Of a stretch of 64,000 bases of DNA, positions 32,818 to 41,346 are shown piece by piece (the stretch's first letter is position 1; each line of letters starts with the position of its first letter). The position numbers were made by a program, and so were the translations under genes. Below the pieces are notes generated by a model that saw only the letters and a list, made by a program, of their open reading frames with translations, ran no database searches and was not told the DNA's origin. This DNA comes from Microbacterium sp. SY138. GTDB taxonomy: Bacteria > Actinomycetota > Actinomycetes > Actinomycetales > Microbacteriaceae. The stretch covers positions 124,001 to 188,000 of the forward strand of contig NZ_CP155793.1 of the NCBI RefSeq assembly GCF_039729145.1, in the 5' to 3' direction.

Positions 32818-33408
32818 ATGACGGAGGACACCGCGAAGAGCACCAGCGACGATCCCGTCTGGATGACCTCGGCCATGCTCAAGGCCTACTCGCACCCACT
32901 GCGGCGCCAGATGATCCGGCTGTTCTCGCGGCGGGAGTTCCTCCGCGCCGCCGACATCGCCGCCGAGCTCGGTGTGCCGGCGAACAGTGCGAGCTTCCAT
33001 CTGCGCGCGCTCGCCGACGCCGGGCTCATCGAAGAGGCGCCCGACAAGGCCCGCGATCGGCGCGATCGTGTCTGGACCGGACACAAGGGTGCGCTCAACG
33101 TCGGAGGGCCCGAGAGCCCCGTCGCCGACGAGGCTCTCGGCTCTGCGGTGATCGCCGCCCTCGTCGAGGACCATCAGGATCTGATCCGCCGGGTGATGGC
33201 CTGGACCCCGGAGTACGTGGCCGGGCGCACGGCCGAGGTGCACGCCGCCTTCACCCAGCGGACCATCCGGCTCACCGAGTCGGAGTTCGACGATGTGATG
33301 GTGAAGATCAACGACGTCTTGAGCGCTGCCGATGATGCCCACGACAGTTCCGACTCCGAGGGTCGGTACTGGCAACTGGATCTGATCGCCGCCGACGACA
33401 CCATCTGA
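32818..33408 (+). CDS. ArsR-type winged-HTH regulator of the MFS gene
   Basis: A 196-residue protein with a winged helix-turn-helix at residues about 17-80: AYSHPLRRQMIRLFSRREFLRAADIAAELGVPANSASFHLRALADAGLIEE. The ~110-residue C-terminal part (VIAALVEDHQDLIRRVMAWTPEYVAGRTAEVHAAFTQRTIRLTE) is helical and likely dimerises or binds ligand. Divergent from the MFS exporter with shared operator, so it most likely represses both until the exported compound binds. Leaderless ATG at 32818. Confidence 0.85.
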   Translation: MTEDTAKSTSDDPVWMTSAMLKAYSHPLRRQMIRLFSRREFLRAADIAAELGVPANSASFHLRALADAGLIEEAPDKARDRRDRVWTGHKGALNVGGPESPVADEALGSAVIAALVEDHQDLIRRVMAWTPEYVAGRTAEVHAAFTQRTIRLTESEFDDVMVKINDVLSAADDAHDSSDSEGRYWQLDLIAADDTI

Positions 33409-33422
33409 CGCGGCTCAGGCTG

Positions 33423-34532
33423 CTACTCCTCCGCCGGGGCGGGCGTCCCGCTCAGGATCAGGATCCGCCGCAGATGCATGGCGGTGAGCACGCCGGGTCC
33501 CATCGACCGCCGGACATCGATGGTGCGGTCGTCGACGGTCTCGAGAAGCAGTCGGATCGCACGGGCCGCCTCGCCGCGAGCGCGGTGATCGTCACTGGAC
33601 GAGGCGTCACCGCGAGCGATCACGTCGGCGACCGCGTGACAGGCCGCGGACAGGGGATCCGGCAGGGCGGGGTCGAGCGCCAGGCCGGCCGGCCGATCCC
33701 AGATGGTGTCGGCGATCTCGTCGGAGATGTCGCGGATGAGGTGCGCGATGCGGTCGAGGGCGGCGAGTTCATCGTGGCTCTGCTGGATCCGGGTGCGATG
33801 GCCCTTGGCGCGAGGGTTGCCGCGTCTGCTCTCGTCCGCCTCCGTCAGAGCCGAGCGCAGCGCGGAGGACGTGTCGGCGAGCGAGGCCGCATCGTCGGCC
33901 CATTGCTCGTGCTCCGGAGGCCACGACTCCGAGACCGCGGAGCCGATGTCGTGCAGGTGCGCGGCCAGTTGCTCCCGGAAGGCCGCCACCCGCCCGGCTG
34001 CCGCGACGGTCAGGGGTGCCGGCGCGATGATGAGGTTCACCAGCAACCCGACGATCACCCCGACGGCCGTCTGGGTCAGGTAGCCGAGCGAGTAGTCATC
34101 GGCGTCCTGCCCGCCGATGATCAGCACGAACAGCGCGGCCATCGGCACGTACTCGCGACCGACACCGAACCAGCCCGTACCGGAGAGCAGCACTCCGACC
34201 CCGACCACCAGCGGGATGCTCCACCAGGTCGGGCCGATCGTCAGCACCACGATCGTGGCGAGCCCGATGCCCGTGGCGAGGCCGAGCAGCGTCTGCAGAC
34301 TCGACTTCGCCGAACCCATCAGCGTCGGGTACATGCTCAACAGCGCCCCGAGCGGAGCGTAGTAGGGGTACTCGTCGGTGACCCCGGGCATGTGCGGGGC
34401 GATCATCCAGGCCAGTCCGACCGCGAGGGTCGTCTTGGCCACGAGCAGGAGGCGGGCGGGGCGGACGGCGTCGTGGAGTGCGCGTTGGACTCCTGCTCGT
34501 CGTACCCGGAGCCGGGTGCGGGTCTGGGGCAC
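33423..34532 (-). CDS. FUSC-family membrane protein (aromatic acid exporter-like)
   Basis: A 369-residue protein. The N-terminal half holds about six hydrophobic helices (LLLVAKTTLAVGLAWMIAPHMPG, YYAPLGALLSMYPTLMGSAKSSLQTLLGLATGIGLATIVVL, SIPLVVGVGVLLSGTGWFGVG, YVPMAALFVLIIGG, LTQTAVGVIVGLLVNLIIAP), the FUSC/ArAE arrangement, and the second half is a cytosolic helical domain. Family members form exporters for p-hydroxybenzoate or fusaric acid; the substrate here is unknown. GTG start at 34532 preceded by GAGGAC. It is downstream of a G-rich 15-bp tandem repeat. Confidence 0.85.
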   Translation of the reverse strand: MPQTRTRLRVRRAGVQRALHDAVRPARLLLVAKTTLAVGLAWMIAPHMPGVTDEYPYYAPLGALLSMYPTLMGSAKSSLQTLLGLATGIGLATIVVLTIGPTWWSIPLVVGVGVLLSGTGWFGVGREYVPMAALFVLIIGGQDADDYSLGYLTQTAVGVIVGLLVNLIIAPAPLTVAAAGRVAAFREQLAAHLHDIGSAVSESWPPEHEQWADDAASLADTSSALRSALTEADESRRGNPRAKGHRTRIQQSHDELAALDRIAHLIRDISDEIADTIWDRPAGLALDPALPDPLSAACHAVADVIARGDASSSDDHRARGEAARAIRLLLETVDDRTIDVRRSMGPGVLTAMHLRRILILSGTPAPAEE

Positions 34533-34542
34533 GGCGTCCTCT

Positions 34543-34602
34543 CGGTCGGGGTCGGCGCGGTCGGGATGGGCGCGGTCGGGGCGTGTGCGGTAGGGGCGGG
34601 TG
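34543..34602. repeat. Four 15-bp tandem repeats upstream of FUSC gene
   Basis: CGGTCGGGGTCGGCG (34543-34557) and three variants at 34558, 34573 and 34588 form a G-rich array immediately upstream of the FUSC start at 34532. G-rich runs could fold or affect the promoter; no coding pattern is evident. Confidence 0.7.
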
Positions 34603-34680
34603 GTCCCGCGAGCCTATGCGTCCTGTGCGTCGGGGGCGAGCGGGTTGCGTCCTCGGGGACGTACGGGTAGCGCGCACACG

Positions 34681-34714
34681 CGACGCCGGCCGCCCGGGAG
34701 GGCGACCGGCGTCG
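34681..34714 (-). terminator. Terminator of the GntR-regulated ABC operon
   Basis: CGACGCCGG (34681-34689) pairs with CCGGCGTCG (34706-34714) with further pairing of inner CGCCC and GGGCG around a short loop. It lies just past the permease stop (34730) on the minus strand. Confidence 0.75.
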
Positions 34715-34729
34715 ACGAGGCGGTCGGAT

Positions 34730-35416
34730 CTAGGGGATGGCTCTGCGGAATGCGAGGAACGAGACGCCCATGAGGGCCGCGGTGACCACGAGGCCCCACA
34801 GCGCGAGGCCGAGGGCCCCCAGATCGCCGATCCCGGTCCAGACCTGTCCCCACAGCTCGAGCCTGGTCACGAGGTACACGATTCCGACGAGGATCAGTGC
34901 CAGCGCGATCCACGTGATCGTCAGGACCGTCAGCCCCCAGCTCTTGTAGATCGTGGCGCCCGTGAAGCCGACCACGAAGAAGAACAGCGCGAGCGTGAAG
35001 TAGACGATGAAGGCCCCGAGCGGTCCCGCCTCCCACAGCCACGGAAGATAGAACACCCAGCCGTTCACGCCGTAGCCGTTCGTGGCGACCTCGATGCCCC
35101 CACCGACCAGGAAGAGTGCGCCCATGAACGTGCTGGCGAGCACCGCGGTCAGCATCGTGCCGAAGAAGAACTCGCGACGTGTGATGCTCATCGCCTGGGA
35201 GAACGGGAACGTGAGCGTCATCGCCGACAGCCCGATGGCGAAGAAGTACCAGAGGGGCGCCTGGCCGCCGCCGCCGTATTTAGGGGAGTCCCCCGGGATC
35301 ATCGCGTAGATCAGCACCGAGATCAGTGTTGCTCCGGCGAGGACGATCAGCGGGACCCAGATGAACGTCTGTCGATTGATCATCTGCAGGCGGATGACGT
35401 TGAGCGTGCGTCGCAT
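34730..35416 (-). CDS. Membrane permease of GntR-regulated ABC exporter
   Basis: A 228-residue protein with about six hydrophobic helices: FIWVPLIVLAGATLISVLIYAMI, PLWYFFAIGLSAMTLTFPFSQAMSI, FFFGTMLTAVLASTFMGALFLVGGGI, LGAFIVYFTLALFFFVVGFTG, VLTITWIALALILVGIVYLV and ALGLALWGLVVTAALMGVSFLAF. The first 15 residues are basic and cytosolic. It shows no motif of its own, but it overlaps the ATPase stop by one base, so it is the channel subunit of that ABC system. Such YtrA-type cassettes often respond to cell-wall-active antibiotics. Confidence 0.8.
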   Translation of the reverse strand: MRRTLNVIRLQMINRQTFIWVPLIVLAGATLISVLIYAMIPGDSPKYGGGGQAPLWYFFAIGLSAMTLTFPFSQAMSITRREFFFGTMLTAVLASTFMGALFLVGGGIEVATNGYGVNGWVFYLPWLWEAGPLGAFIVYFTLALFFFVVGFTGATIYKSWGLTVLTITWIALALILVGIVYLVTRLELWGQVWTGIGDLGALGLALWGLVVTAALMGVSFLAFRRAIP

Positions 35417-36330
35417 CAGCGCACCTCCTCTTTCGTGATGGCCGATCTCGTGGAGTCGGCCTCGGCCTTCTGGGTGAGGCGCACGATCAGCTGCTGCAGC
35501 GAGACCGGCGCGAGGTCGAGCCCGGAGGCCGTGATCTCCGCACGCTCCGCCGGGGACACGGCACCGAGGACGGTGACGGAGGCCACGCGGCCGAGCGCCT
35601 CACGGTGCAGCACCTCGCGGGCTCCCACCCAGGCGTCGACCTTCGCGGCGTCACCCACCACGGTCACGGCGCGGTCACGCACCGCATCCGTGTCCTCGTT
35701 CAGGAGGACCCGGCCGTTGTCGATCACGATGACCTTCTCGATGAGGTTGGAGACCTCGTCGATCAGGTGCGACGAGAGGATGACGGTGCGCGGGTGCTCG
35801 GCGTAGTCCTCGACCAGACGGTCGTAGAAGATCTGCCGGGCGACGGCGTCGAGGCCGAGGTAGGGCTCGTCGAAGAACGTGATCTCGGCGCGCGAGGCGA
35901 GTCCGATGATGACGCCGACCGCGGAGAGCTGTCCGCGGGAGAGCTTCTTGATGGTCTGCTTCATCGGCAGCTGGAACTCGGCGATGAGCTCGTCGGCGAG
36001 CGACTGGTCCCAGTTCGGGAAGAACAGGCTCGCAGCCTTGAAGGCGTGCTTGGGGTACGCGTCGTCGGGGTACTTCTGGCTCTCGCGGACGAAGCAGATC
36101 CGGCTGAGCACGTGCGCATTCTCATACGGGTGCTCGCCGAACACCTTCACGGTGCCGGACGATTCGAAGTTCTGGGCCGTGAGGATCGACATGAGTGTCG
36201 TCTTCCCTGCCCCGTTGCGACCGAGGAGGCCGTAGATGGCGCCACCCTCGATGGCGAGCGACACGTTGTCGAGGGCTCGCTTCTCCTTGTAGCGCTTGCT
36301 GAGGTTCTGCACCTCGATGACGGTGGTCAT
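35416..36330 (-). CDS. ABC exporter ATP-binding protein (YtrB-like)
   Basis: A 304-residue ATPase: Walker A GLLGRNGAGKTTLMSIL (about residues 35-51), signature KLSRGQLSAVGVIIGLAS, a slightly degenerate form of LSGGQ, Walker B ITFFDEPYLGLDAVARQ and switch His VILSSHLIDEVSNLIEKV. The C-terminal 80 residues are a small domain common in export ATPases. It sits between the GntR regulator, whose stop it overlaps, and the membrane subunit. Confidence 0.9.
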   Translation of the reverse strand: MTTVIEVQNLSKRYKEKRALDNVSLAIEGGAIYGLLGRNGAGKTTLMSILTAQNFESSGTVKVFGEHPYENAHVLSRICFVRESQKYPDDAYPKHAFKAASLFFPNWDQSLADELIAEFQLPMKQTIKKLSRGQLSAVGVIIGLASRAEITFFDEPYLGLDAVARQIFYDRLVEDYAEHPRTVILSSHLIDEVSNLIEKVIVIDNGRVLLNEDTDAVRDRAVTVVGDAAKVDAWVGAREVLHREALGRVASVTVLGAVSPAERAEITASGLDLAPVSLQQLIVRLTQKAEADSTRSAITKEEVR

Positions 36331-36716
36331 GCGGGGGTCTTCCCTTCTGCGTCGGTGGTCAGTGCGGCGCGATGCCGGAGCAGGGCCGCGAGGTCTTCGG
36401 CGCCGAGCCCGAGCGTGCGGGCCTCGGCGAGGAGCGGGTCGATGTAGCGGTCGGCGAAGGCGGCACGGCGCTCGCCGAGGAGCAGATCCCTGGCGCCATC
36501 GGCGACGAACATGCCGATGCCTCGGCGCTTGTAGAGCACTCCCTTGTCGGTGAGCATGGCGACTCCCTTGGCTGCGGTGGCGGGGTTGATGCGATAGAAC
36601 GCGGCCAGCTCATTCGTGGAAGGGGCCTGCGCCTCCTCGGCGAGCGAGCCGTCGACGATCGAGTCCTCGATCTGCTCGGCGATCTGCAGGAAGAGCGGCT
36701 TGCCTTCTTCGATCAC
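36327..36716 (-). CDS. GntR-family regulator, YtrA subfamily
   Basis: A 129-residue regulator: N-terminal winged HTH (PLFLQIAEQIEDSIVDGSLAEEAQAPSTNELAAFYRINPATAAKGVAMLTDKGVLYKRRGIGMFVADGA, residues 6-74) followed by a short helical dimerisation domain. This compact layout is the YtrA subfamily, which regulates ABC exporters. GTG start at 36716 after GGAGGA. It should repress its own operon through the palindrome GGTTACTTA/TAAGTAACC just upstream. Confidence 0.92.
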   Translation of the reverse strand: MIEEGKPLFLQIAEQIEDSIVDGSLAEEAQAPSTNELAAFYRINPATAAKGVAMLTDKGVLYKRRGIGMFVADGARDLLLGERRAAFADRYIDPLLAEARTLGLGAEDLAALLRHRAALTTDAEGKTPA

Positions 36717-36738
36717 GAGTCCTCCGCTGGGTGAGTGG

Positions 36739-36762
36739 GTTACTTACTCAACTAAGTAACCA
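36739..36762. promoter_or_regulatory. YtrA-type operator palindrome
   Basis: GGTTACTTA (36739-36747) and TAAGTAACC (36754-36762) are perfect 9-bp arms around CTCAAC, centred about 34 bp upstream of the GntR gene start. YtrA-type regulators bind such AT-rich inverted repeats. The rest of the interval from 36717 to 36903 shows no gene. Confidence 0.7.
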
Positions 36763-36903
36763 TGCAACCCGCGCGGGTGTCAACCCCTCGTCGTCTCGCG
36801 TGCGAAAACCCAGAGCGTTCGTCCCGGGGCCGGCGCGTCGACGCGCGGCACGCCGGAGCGCACGCGGATGGTCTCCGTTTCGGCCGACGGGTGGGCGCTG
36901 CGG

Positions 36904-37419
36904 TCAGTCGGCGTCGCGGCGGTGCTCGCGCCAGTCCTCGACGATCTGCAGCATGCGCACGGAGAGGAAGCGGAAGAATTCGGCCAGTTCGACGGCCCGG
37001 TCATGCGCGCCCCGGTCGTCGTCGTGCGCGGCGGCGATGTCGTCGATGTACTCCGACAGGCGCGAGTACACCGGCATGTTCCCGACGATCGAGCTGTAGA
37101 ACGGATCGTGCACGAACTCGTAGCGGTCCCGCCGGTCGCCGGGCCGTGAGCGGCGCTGGATGAAGTGCAGCTGCTGCAGGTAGCGCACCGCACCGGAGAC
37201 GGCGGCTGCCGAGACCCCGAGGCGCTCGCCGAGCTGGGCGGCAGTGTATCCGCCCTCGGGGGCGGCGATCAGCGCCATCATCACGCGGGCGGGCATGCGT
37301 GGCATCCCGGCCGCGGTCATCATGGCCGCGGCCTGCTCGGCGGGTTCCATCCCGCGGTGGGAGTCGCTGTGGCGAATCGACGCCTCGGGGTCGAGGTCGT
37401 CGGTGCTGTCGTCGGCCAT
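36904..37419 (-). CDS. GbsR/MarR-type transcriptional regulator
   Basis: A 171-residue regulator with a winged HTH in the middle: MPARVMMALIAAPEGGYTAAQLGERLGVSAAAVSGAVRYLQQLHFIQRRSRPGDRRDRYEFV (about residues 41-103). The C-terminal half is helical (EYIDDIAAAHDDDRGAHDRAVELAEFFRFLSVRMLQIVEDW). This layout is common in GbsR-like regulators next to drug exporters. It is the last gene of the operon 40044-36904 and probably binds the perfect palindrome at 40058-40087 in front of the ATPase gene. Confidence 0.85.
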   Translation of the reverse strand: MADDSTDDLDPEASIRHSDSHRGMEPAEQAAAMMTAAGMPRMPARVMMALIAAPEGGYTAAQLGERLGVSAAAVSGAVRYLQQLHFIQRRSRPGDRRDRYEFVHDPFYSSIVGNMPVYSRLSEYIDDIAAAHDDDRGAHDRAVELAEFFRFLSVRMLQIVEDWREHRRDAD

Positions 37420-37429
37420 CGGAGTCCTC

Positions 37430-39055
37430 CTATGCTCCGGGGGCGAGTTCGCGCCGCCTCATCAGGGCCAGGGATCCTGCAGCTCCAGCGGCCAGCGCGA
37501 GCATCAGCCACCAGAGGCCGCGCACGTCCACGCCGCTGCCGTCCACCACGGGGGTCACGGCGAACGGGGAGAGGTTCGCACTCCATTCCGGCAGACCGAA
37601 CAGGGGGCCGAACATGCCGAGCAGGGCCGCGAGCAGCACGAGGCTCCACGCCACCGCTGTCGTCGCCCGGGGGAGGAGCACGAACACCAGCGCAGTGAGC
37701 ACCGCGAAGATCGAGGCCGCGACCGCCTGGCCGAGCCCGGCCACCGCGACGATGCGGTAGAGCGACGCGTCGCCGCCGTTCGACCAGACACCCGCCCAGC
37801 CGGCGAGCACCGCGGCGGCGACCACGATCAGCACCGCGACGATCCCGACGATCACGAAGTCGGCGAGCCAGCGCACGCGACCGACCGGGGTGGCGAGCAC
37901 GGCCTCGGCGGTGCCATGGGCCTCCTCCTGTCGCGCGCGCACCACCGTCTGTACGGCACAGCACGCGGCCAGGATCCCGAGCAGGGTGAAGAACACCGTG
38001 ACGACGACCTCGTCGAGTCCGCCCGTCGCGCCTCCGATCTTCTTCAGGATGTCGGCGACGGCCGGATTCTCGCCCGAGATCTGGTCGACCAGCCCGCTCA
38101 GCGTGGTGGCGAGGATACCCGTGATGGCGCCTCCGATCGCCCAGCCCACGATCGAGCCGGAGGTGAGCCGCCACGCCAGGGCATGGGGCGAGGCGAGGGT
38201 CGGTCGTGCCGAGACCCGGCCGAGGCGCTCCGCGACGAAACCGGCATCGATGTCGCGCAGCGACTGCAGGGCGACGGCGGCACCGGCGAGCACGAACCCG
38301 AAACCGAGCCCGAGCAGCATCGGCCAGACGATATCGGTGTCGTACGGGCGGGTCTGCTCGACCCAGCCGAAGGGGGAGAGCCAGGCGGGCCAGGCGCTCG
38401 TCATGCTCGTGAGGTCATCGCTCGGGGTTCCTGCCGCGTTGCCGATGCCGCGGATCAGGAACGTCGCCACGAGCACCCAGACCGTCAGGGAGTTCGCCCC
38501 GCGCGAGGTGCGCATGAACTGTGCGGCCAGCAGGCCGATGCCGAGGAATGCGATGCCGCACGACGCGGCCGCAGCTCCGGTGAGGAGCGATCCTCCCGCC
38601 GGGAGTCCGGTGGCGACCAGCGCGAGCGCTGTGAGCGCGGCCAGCACGACGTTCGCCAGGATGCCGTGCACGATGGTGGCGATCGTCGGCAGGCGGCGTC
38701 CGGCCGGAGTCGCCCACACGAGCTCGGCGCGCCCGGCCTCCTCATCGCCGCGGGTGTGCCGCACGGCGAGGAACGTGCTCATGAGCGCGGCGAGCAGCGC
38801 CAGCCACGGCAGCACCTCGAAGGCGAGGAAGGCGCCCTCGGATGTGCCGGAGGGGAGGCCGCGGAACATCAGGATCACCGGGTTCGCGAGCGCCGCGGCC
38901 AGGATGTTCTGCCGGTCGGCGAGGGTGGCGTACGACTGGCTGACACCGGCGTACCCCGCGAACGCCATCAGCGCCGTGCCGACGATCCACAGGGTCAGCT
39001 GCAGCCGGTCACGCCGCAGCCGCTGTCGGAGCAGCACTCCGAAGGCGCTCATCAC
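37430..39055 (-). CDS. ABC exporter permease (ABC-2 type, double-size)
   Basis: A 541-residue membrane protein with roughly twelve hydrophobic segments, arranged as two six-helix halves; both begin in a similar way (QLTLWIVGTALMAFAGYAGVSQSYA and GWAIGGAITGILATTLSGLVDQIS) and both contain RTxxDEEAGRAELVxATPxGRxR-like loops (residues about 103-122 and again near 330-350). That internal duplication is typical of the antibiotic ABC exporter permeases of actinobacteria. The start overlaps the ATPase stop, either at GTG 39055 or ATG 39052. Likely exports a hydrophobic drug or lipid. Confidence 0.85.
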   Translation of the reverse strand: MMSAFGVLLRQRLRRDRLQLTLWIVGTALMAFAGYAGVSQSYATLADRQNILAAALANPVILMFRGLPSGTSEGAFLAFEVLPWLALLAALMSTFLAVRHTRGDEEAGRAELVWATPAGRRLPTIATIVHGILANVVLAALTALALVATGLPAGGSLLTGAAAASCGIAFLGIGLLAAQFMRTSRGANSLTVWVLVATFLIRGIGNAAGTPSDDLTSMTSAWPAWLSPFGWVEQTRPYDTDIVWPMLLGLGFGFVLAGAAVALQSLRDIDAGFVAERLGRVSARPTLASPHALAWRLTSGSIVGWAIGGAITGILATTLSGLVDQISGENPAVADILKKIGGATGGLDEVVVTVFFTLLGILAACCAVQTVVRARQEEAHGTAEAVLATPVGRVRWLADFVIVGIVAVLIVVAAAVLAGWAGVWSNGGDASLYRIVAVAGLGQAVAASIFAVLTALVFVLLPRATTAVAWSLVLLAALLGMFGPLFGLPEWSANLSPFAVTPVVDGSGVDVRGLWWLMLALAAGAAGSLALMRRRELAPGA

Positions 39056-40044
39056 GCACGCTCCTTCTGCGCACGCCGCTCGCGGCGGGTGGAGGGGCTC
39101 GCGTCGTCCGTCCGACCGTCCTCCGCGGCCTCGAGCGTCGCGAGGTCATCGCCGTAGTGGCGCAGGAACAGCTCCTCGAGCGAAGGCGGCGCGACGCGCA
39201 GGTCGCTGATGCCGAGGGCCGCGAGCGCGGGAAGCACGGTGGCCGTGCGGTCGCTGTCGACGGCGAGGCGGATGCGGTCGCCCTGCTGCTCCGGGCTGTG
39301 CACATCCGGGATGCGGGCGACCTGCTCGAGGGTGGCTCCGGAGGGGGTGAACGACACGTCACTGCGCGTGAGGTGCCGCAGCTCCGTGAGCGTGCCGGTC
39401 TCGACGATGCGGCCGGCGCGGATGATCGACACCCGGTCGCACAACTGCTCGACCTCACTCATGATGTGGCTCGACAGCAGCACGGTCGCACCGTTCGCAT
39501 GCGCACGGGCGACCTCGCGCTGGAAGATGACCGCCATCAGGGGATCGAGGCCACTGGTGGGCTCGTCGAGGATGTAGAGGTCGGCGGGCACCGCGAACGC
39601 CGCGATGAGGGCGACCTTCTGCCGGTTTCCCTTCGAGTAGGCGCGGCCCTTCTTGCGCGGATCGAACTGGAACGCGTCCATCAGCCGCTTCTTCTCGTGC
39701 TGGTAGGCGGGGTCCTTGGTGTGCGCTCCCCGCAGCCGGGCGAGCAGATCGACGGCCTCACCTCCCGACAGGTTGGGCCAGACGCTGACGTCACCGGGAA
39801 CGTACGCGATGCGTCGATGCAGCTCGACCGCGCGATTCCAGGGGTCCTCACCGAACACGGTCGTCTCGCCCCCGGTGCGCCGCGCGAGGCCGAGGAGGAC
39901 GCGGATGGTGGTCGACTTGCCCGCACCGTTCGGGCCGAGGAAGCCGTGCACCTGGCCGTGTTCGACCGTGAGGTCGAGGCCGTCGAGAGCGTGCACGTGG
40001 CCGTAGTGCTTGGTGAGGTTCCGGGTGGTGATGACGGTGGTCAT
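39052..40044 (-). CDS. ABC exporter ATP-binding protein (antibiotic-type)
   Basis: A 330-residue ATPase: Walker A GFLGPNGAGKSTTIRVLLGL near residue 34, signature YSKGNRQKVALIAAFA (a variant SKGNRQK rather than LSGGQ, common in the DrrA/CcmA-like group), Walker B LYILDEPTSGLDPLM and switch His VLLSSHIMSEVEQLCDRV. The C-terminal tail is charged (RRERRAQKERA). First gene of the operon; its ATG at 40044 sits about 7 nt after a TACGCT -10, so it may be leaderless. Confidence 0.92.
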   Translation of the reverse strand: MTTVITTRNLTKHYGHVHALDGLDLTVEHGQVHGFLGPNGAGKSTTIRVLLGLARRTGGETTVFGEDPWNRAVELHRRIAYVPGDVSVWPNLSGGEAVDLLARLRGAHTKDPAYQHEKKRLMDAFQFDPRKKGRAYSKGNRQKVALIAAFAVPADLYILDEPTSGLDPLMAVIFQREVARAHANGATVLLSSHIMSEVEQLCDRVSIIRAGRIVETGTLTELRHLTRSDVSFTPSGATLEQVARIPDVHSPEQQGDRIRLAVDSDRTATVLPALAALGISDLRVAPPSLEELFLRHYGDDLATLEAAEDGRTDDASPSTRRERRAQKERA

Positions 40045-40051
40045 GCGCGGG

Positions 40052-40087
40052 AGCGTACGCCCGATTCACAAACTTGTGAATCGGGCG
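40052..40087. promoter_or_regulatory. 30-bp perfect palindromic operator and promoter of GbsR-regulated exporter
   Basis: CGCCCGATTCACAA (40058-40071) and its exact reverse complement (40074-40087) flank a 2-bp centre. On the minus strand TTCACA (40080-40075), 17 bp and TACGCT (40057-40052) form a promoter with transcription starting at or next to the ATG at 40044. The palindrome fills the spacer and -35 box, an ideal repressor site for the operon's own regulator. Confidence 0.75.
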
Positions 40088-40122
40088 AAAACAACGCATG
40101 CGAAATCCTTACGGCCGCCGCG

Positions 40123-40128
40123 TACAGT
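40123..40128 (+). promoter_or_regulatory. Leaderless -10 of the methyltransferase gene
   Basis: TACAGT ends exactly 6 nt before the GTG at 40135. It fits a leaderless transcript and was used to choose that start. Confidence 0.45.
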
Positions 40129-40134
40129 GGGCTG

Positions 40135-41346
40135 GTGCCGGAGTTCCCCTACAGCCGCCTGCGCCGCTGGCCCGACGTCGAGGCGGACAACCTCCAGGCT
40201 CATGACGCGACCGATCTGCTGCTCGTCGAACGGGCGCTCGCGCTCGATGTCGCCGGCTCCGAGACCGTGGTCATCGGCGACGAGTACGGTGCGATCACCC
40301 TCGCTCTCGTCGCCGCCGGGAGACACGGCATCCGCGTGCATCAGGACCTCGCGACCGGTCGGCGGGCTCTGCTGCGCAACGCCGAGGAGCTCGGACTCGC
40401 CGTCGCGGACGGCCGAAACGGAGACGAGGGCGCCCCGGTGCGGCGCGTCGCCCCGCAACACGCCGAGGGTAAGTCGGATGGTCTGGGTTTCGACGAACCG
40501 TTCCGCCCCCGCGAGCTCGATGCCGAACTGCTCACCGGCGCGAAACTGGTGCTGCTGCAGCTGCCGAAGGCGCTCGCGGAGCTCGAGGAGATCGCGGATG
40601 CGGTCGCCCGCTGGGCGGCTCCCGACGTGGTGCTCGTCGCCGGAGGGCGGGTGAAGCACATGACCCTCACGCAGAACGAGGTGCTGGGACGCAGCTTCGC
40701 GCGGGTTCAGCCCCAACGCGCCGAGCGGAAGTCGCGTCTGATCGTGGCGTCGGAAGCCCTGCCGGTCCCCGTCGATCCGCCGTACCCCGTGACCGCGCAG
40801 CATGACGGGCTGATCTTGGTCGCCCATGGCGGAGCCTTCGCGGGCGCGCGCCTCGACATCGGCACGCGTGTGCTGCTCGACGCACTCCGTGCTCAGCCGC
40901 CGGCCGCCGCGCCACGCGTGCTCGATCTCGGCTGCGGCACGGGAGCGCTCGCCGTGTCGTACGCGCTCGCTCACCCCGATGCGCGTGTGACGGCGACCGA
41001 CCGATCCGCCGCCGCTGTGGCATCCGCGCAGGCGACGGTCGCCGCGAACGGCGTCGCCGACCGGGTCACGGTCACCCATGACGACGCGGCCTCCGAGCTG
41101 CCGGACGCCTCCTTCGACGTGATCCTGCTGAACCCGCCGTTCCACCTCGGCGCGAGCATCCACACGGGGGCGGCGACCCGCCTGTTCGAGGCCGCGGCAC
41201 GCCTGCTCCGACCGGGCGGCGAACTCTTCACCGTCTACAACTCTTCGCTCGCGTACCGCCCCGAACTCACCCGGCTGGTCGGTGCGACGGTGCAGGTGGA
41301 ACGTACACCGAAGTTCACCGTGACACGCAGCATCCGCAGCTCCTGA
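40135..41346 (+). CDS. Class I SAM methyltransferase, RlmG/RsmC-like
   Basis: A 403-residue protein in two halves. The N-terminal half (to about residue 210) is a degenerate methyltransferase-like domain (ETVVIGDEYGAITLALVAAG). The C-terminal half is catalytic: SAM motif I VLDLGCGTGALAVSYAL near residue 262, VTATDRSAAAVASAQATVAANG and the NPPF motif VILLNPPFHLGASIHTGAA near 325. NPPF with such a duplicated layout is the mark of the RsmC/RlmG rRNA guanine-N2 methyltransferases. GTG at 40135 is chosen by its leaderless -10; longer frames upstream cross the regulatory palindrome. Confidence 0.85.
   Translation: MPEFPYSRLRRWPDVEADNLQAHDATDLLLVERALALDVAGSETVVIGDEYGAITLALVAAGRHGIRVHQDLATGRRALLRNAEELGLAVADGRNGDEGAPVRRVAPQHAEGKSDGLGFDEPFRPRELDAELLTGAKLVLLQLPKALAELEEIADAVARWAAPDVVLVAGGRVKHMTLTQNEVLGRSFARVQPQRAERKSRLIVASEALPVPVDPPYPVTAQHDGLILVAHGGAFAGARLDIGTRVLLDALRAQPPAAAPRVLDLGCGTGALAVSYALAHPDARVTATDRSAAAVASAQATVAANGVADRVTVTHDDAASELPDASFDVILLNPPFHLGASIHTGAATRLFEAAARLLRPGGELFTVYNSSLAYRPELTRLVGATVQVERTPKFTVTRSIRSS

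Noticed and set aside
39157..40134. Extension of the methyltransferase gene upstream to 39157
   Set aside because: It would run antisense through the ABC ATPase gene and across the perfect operator palindrome; GTG 40135 has a leaderless -10.
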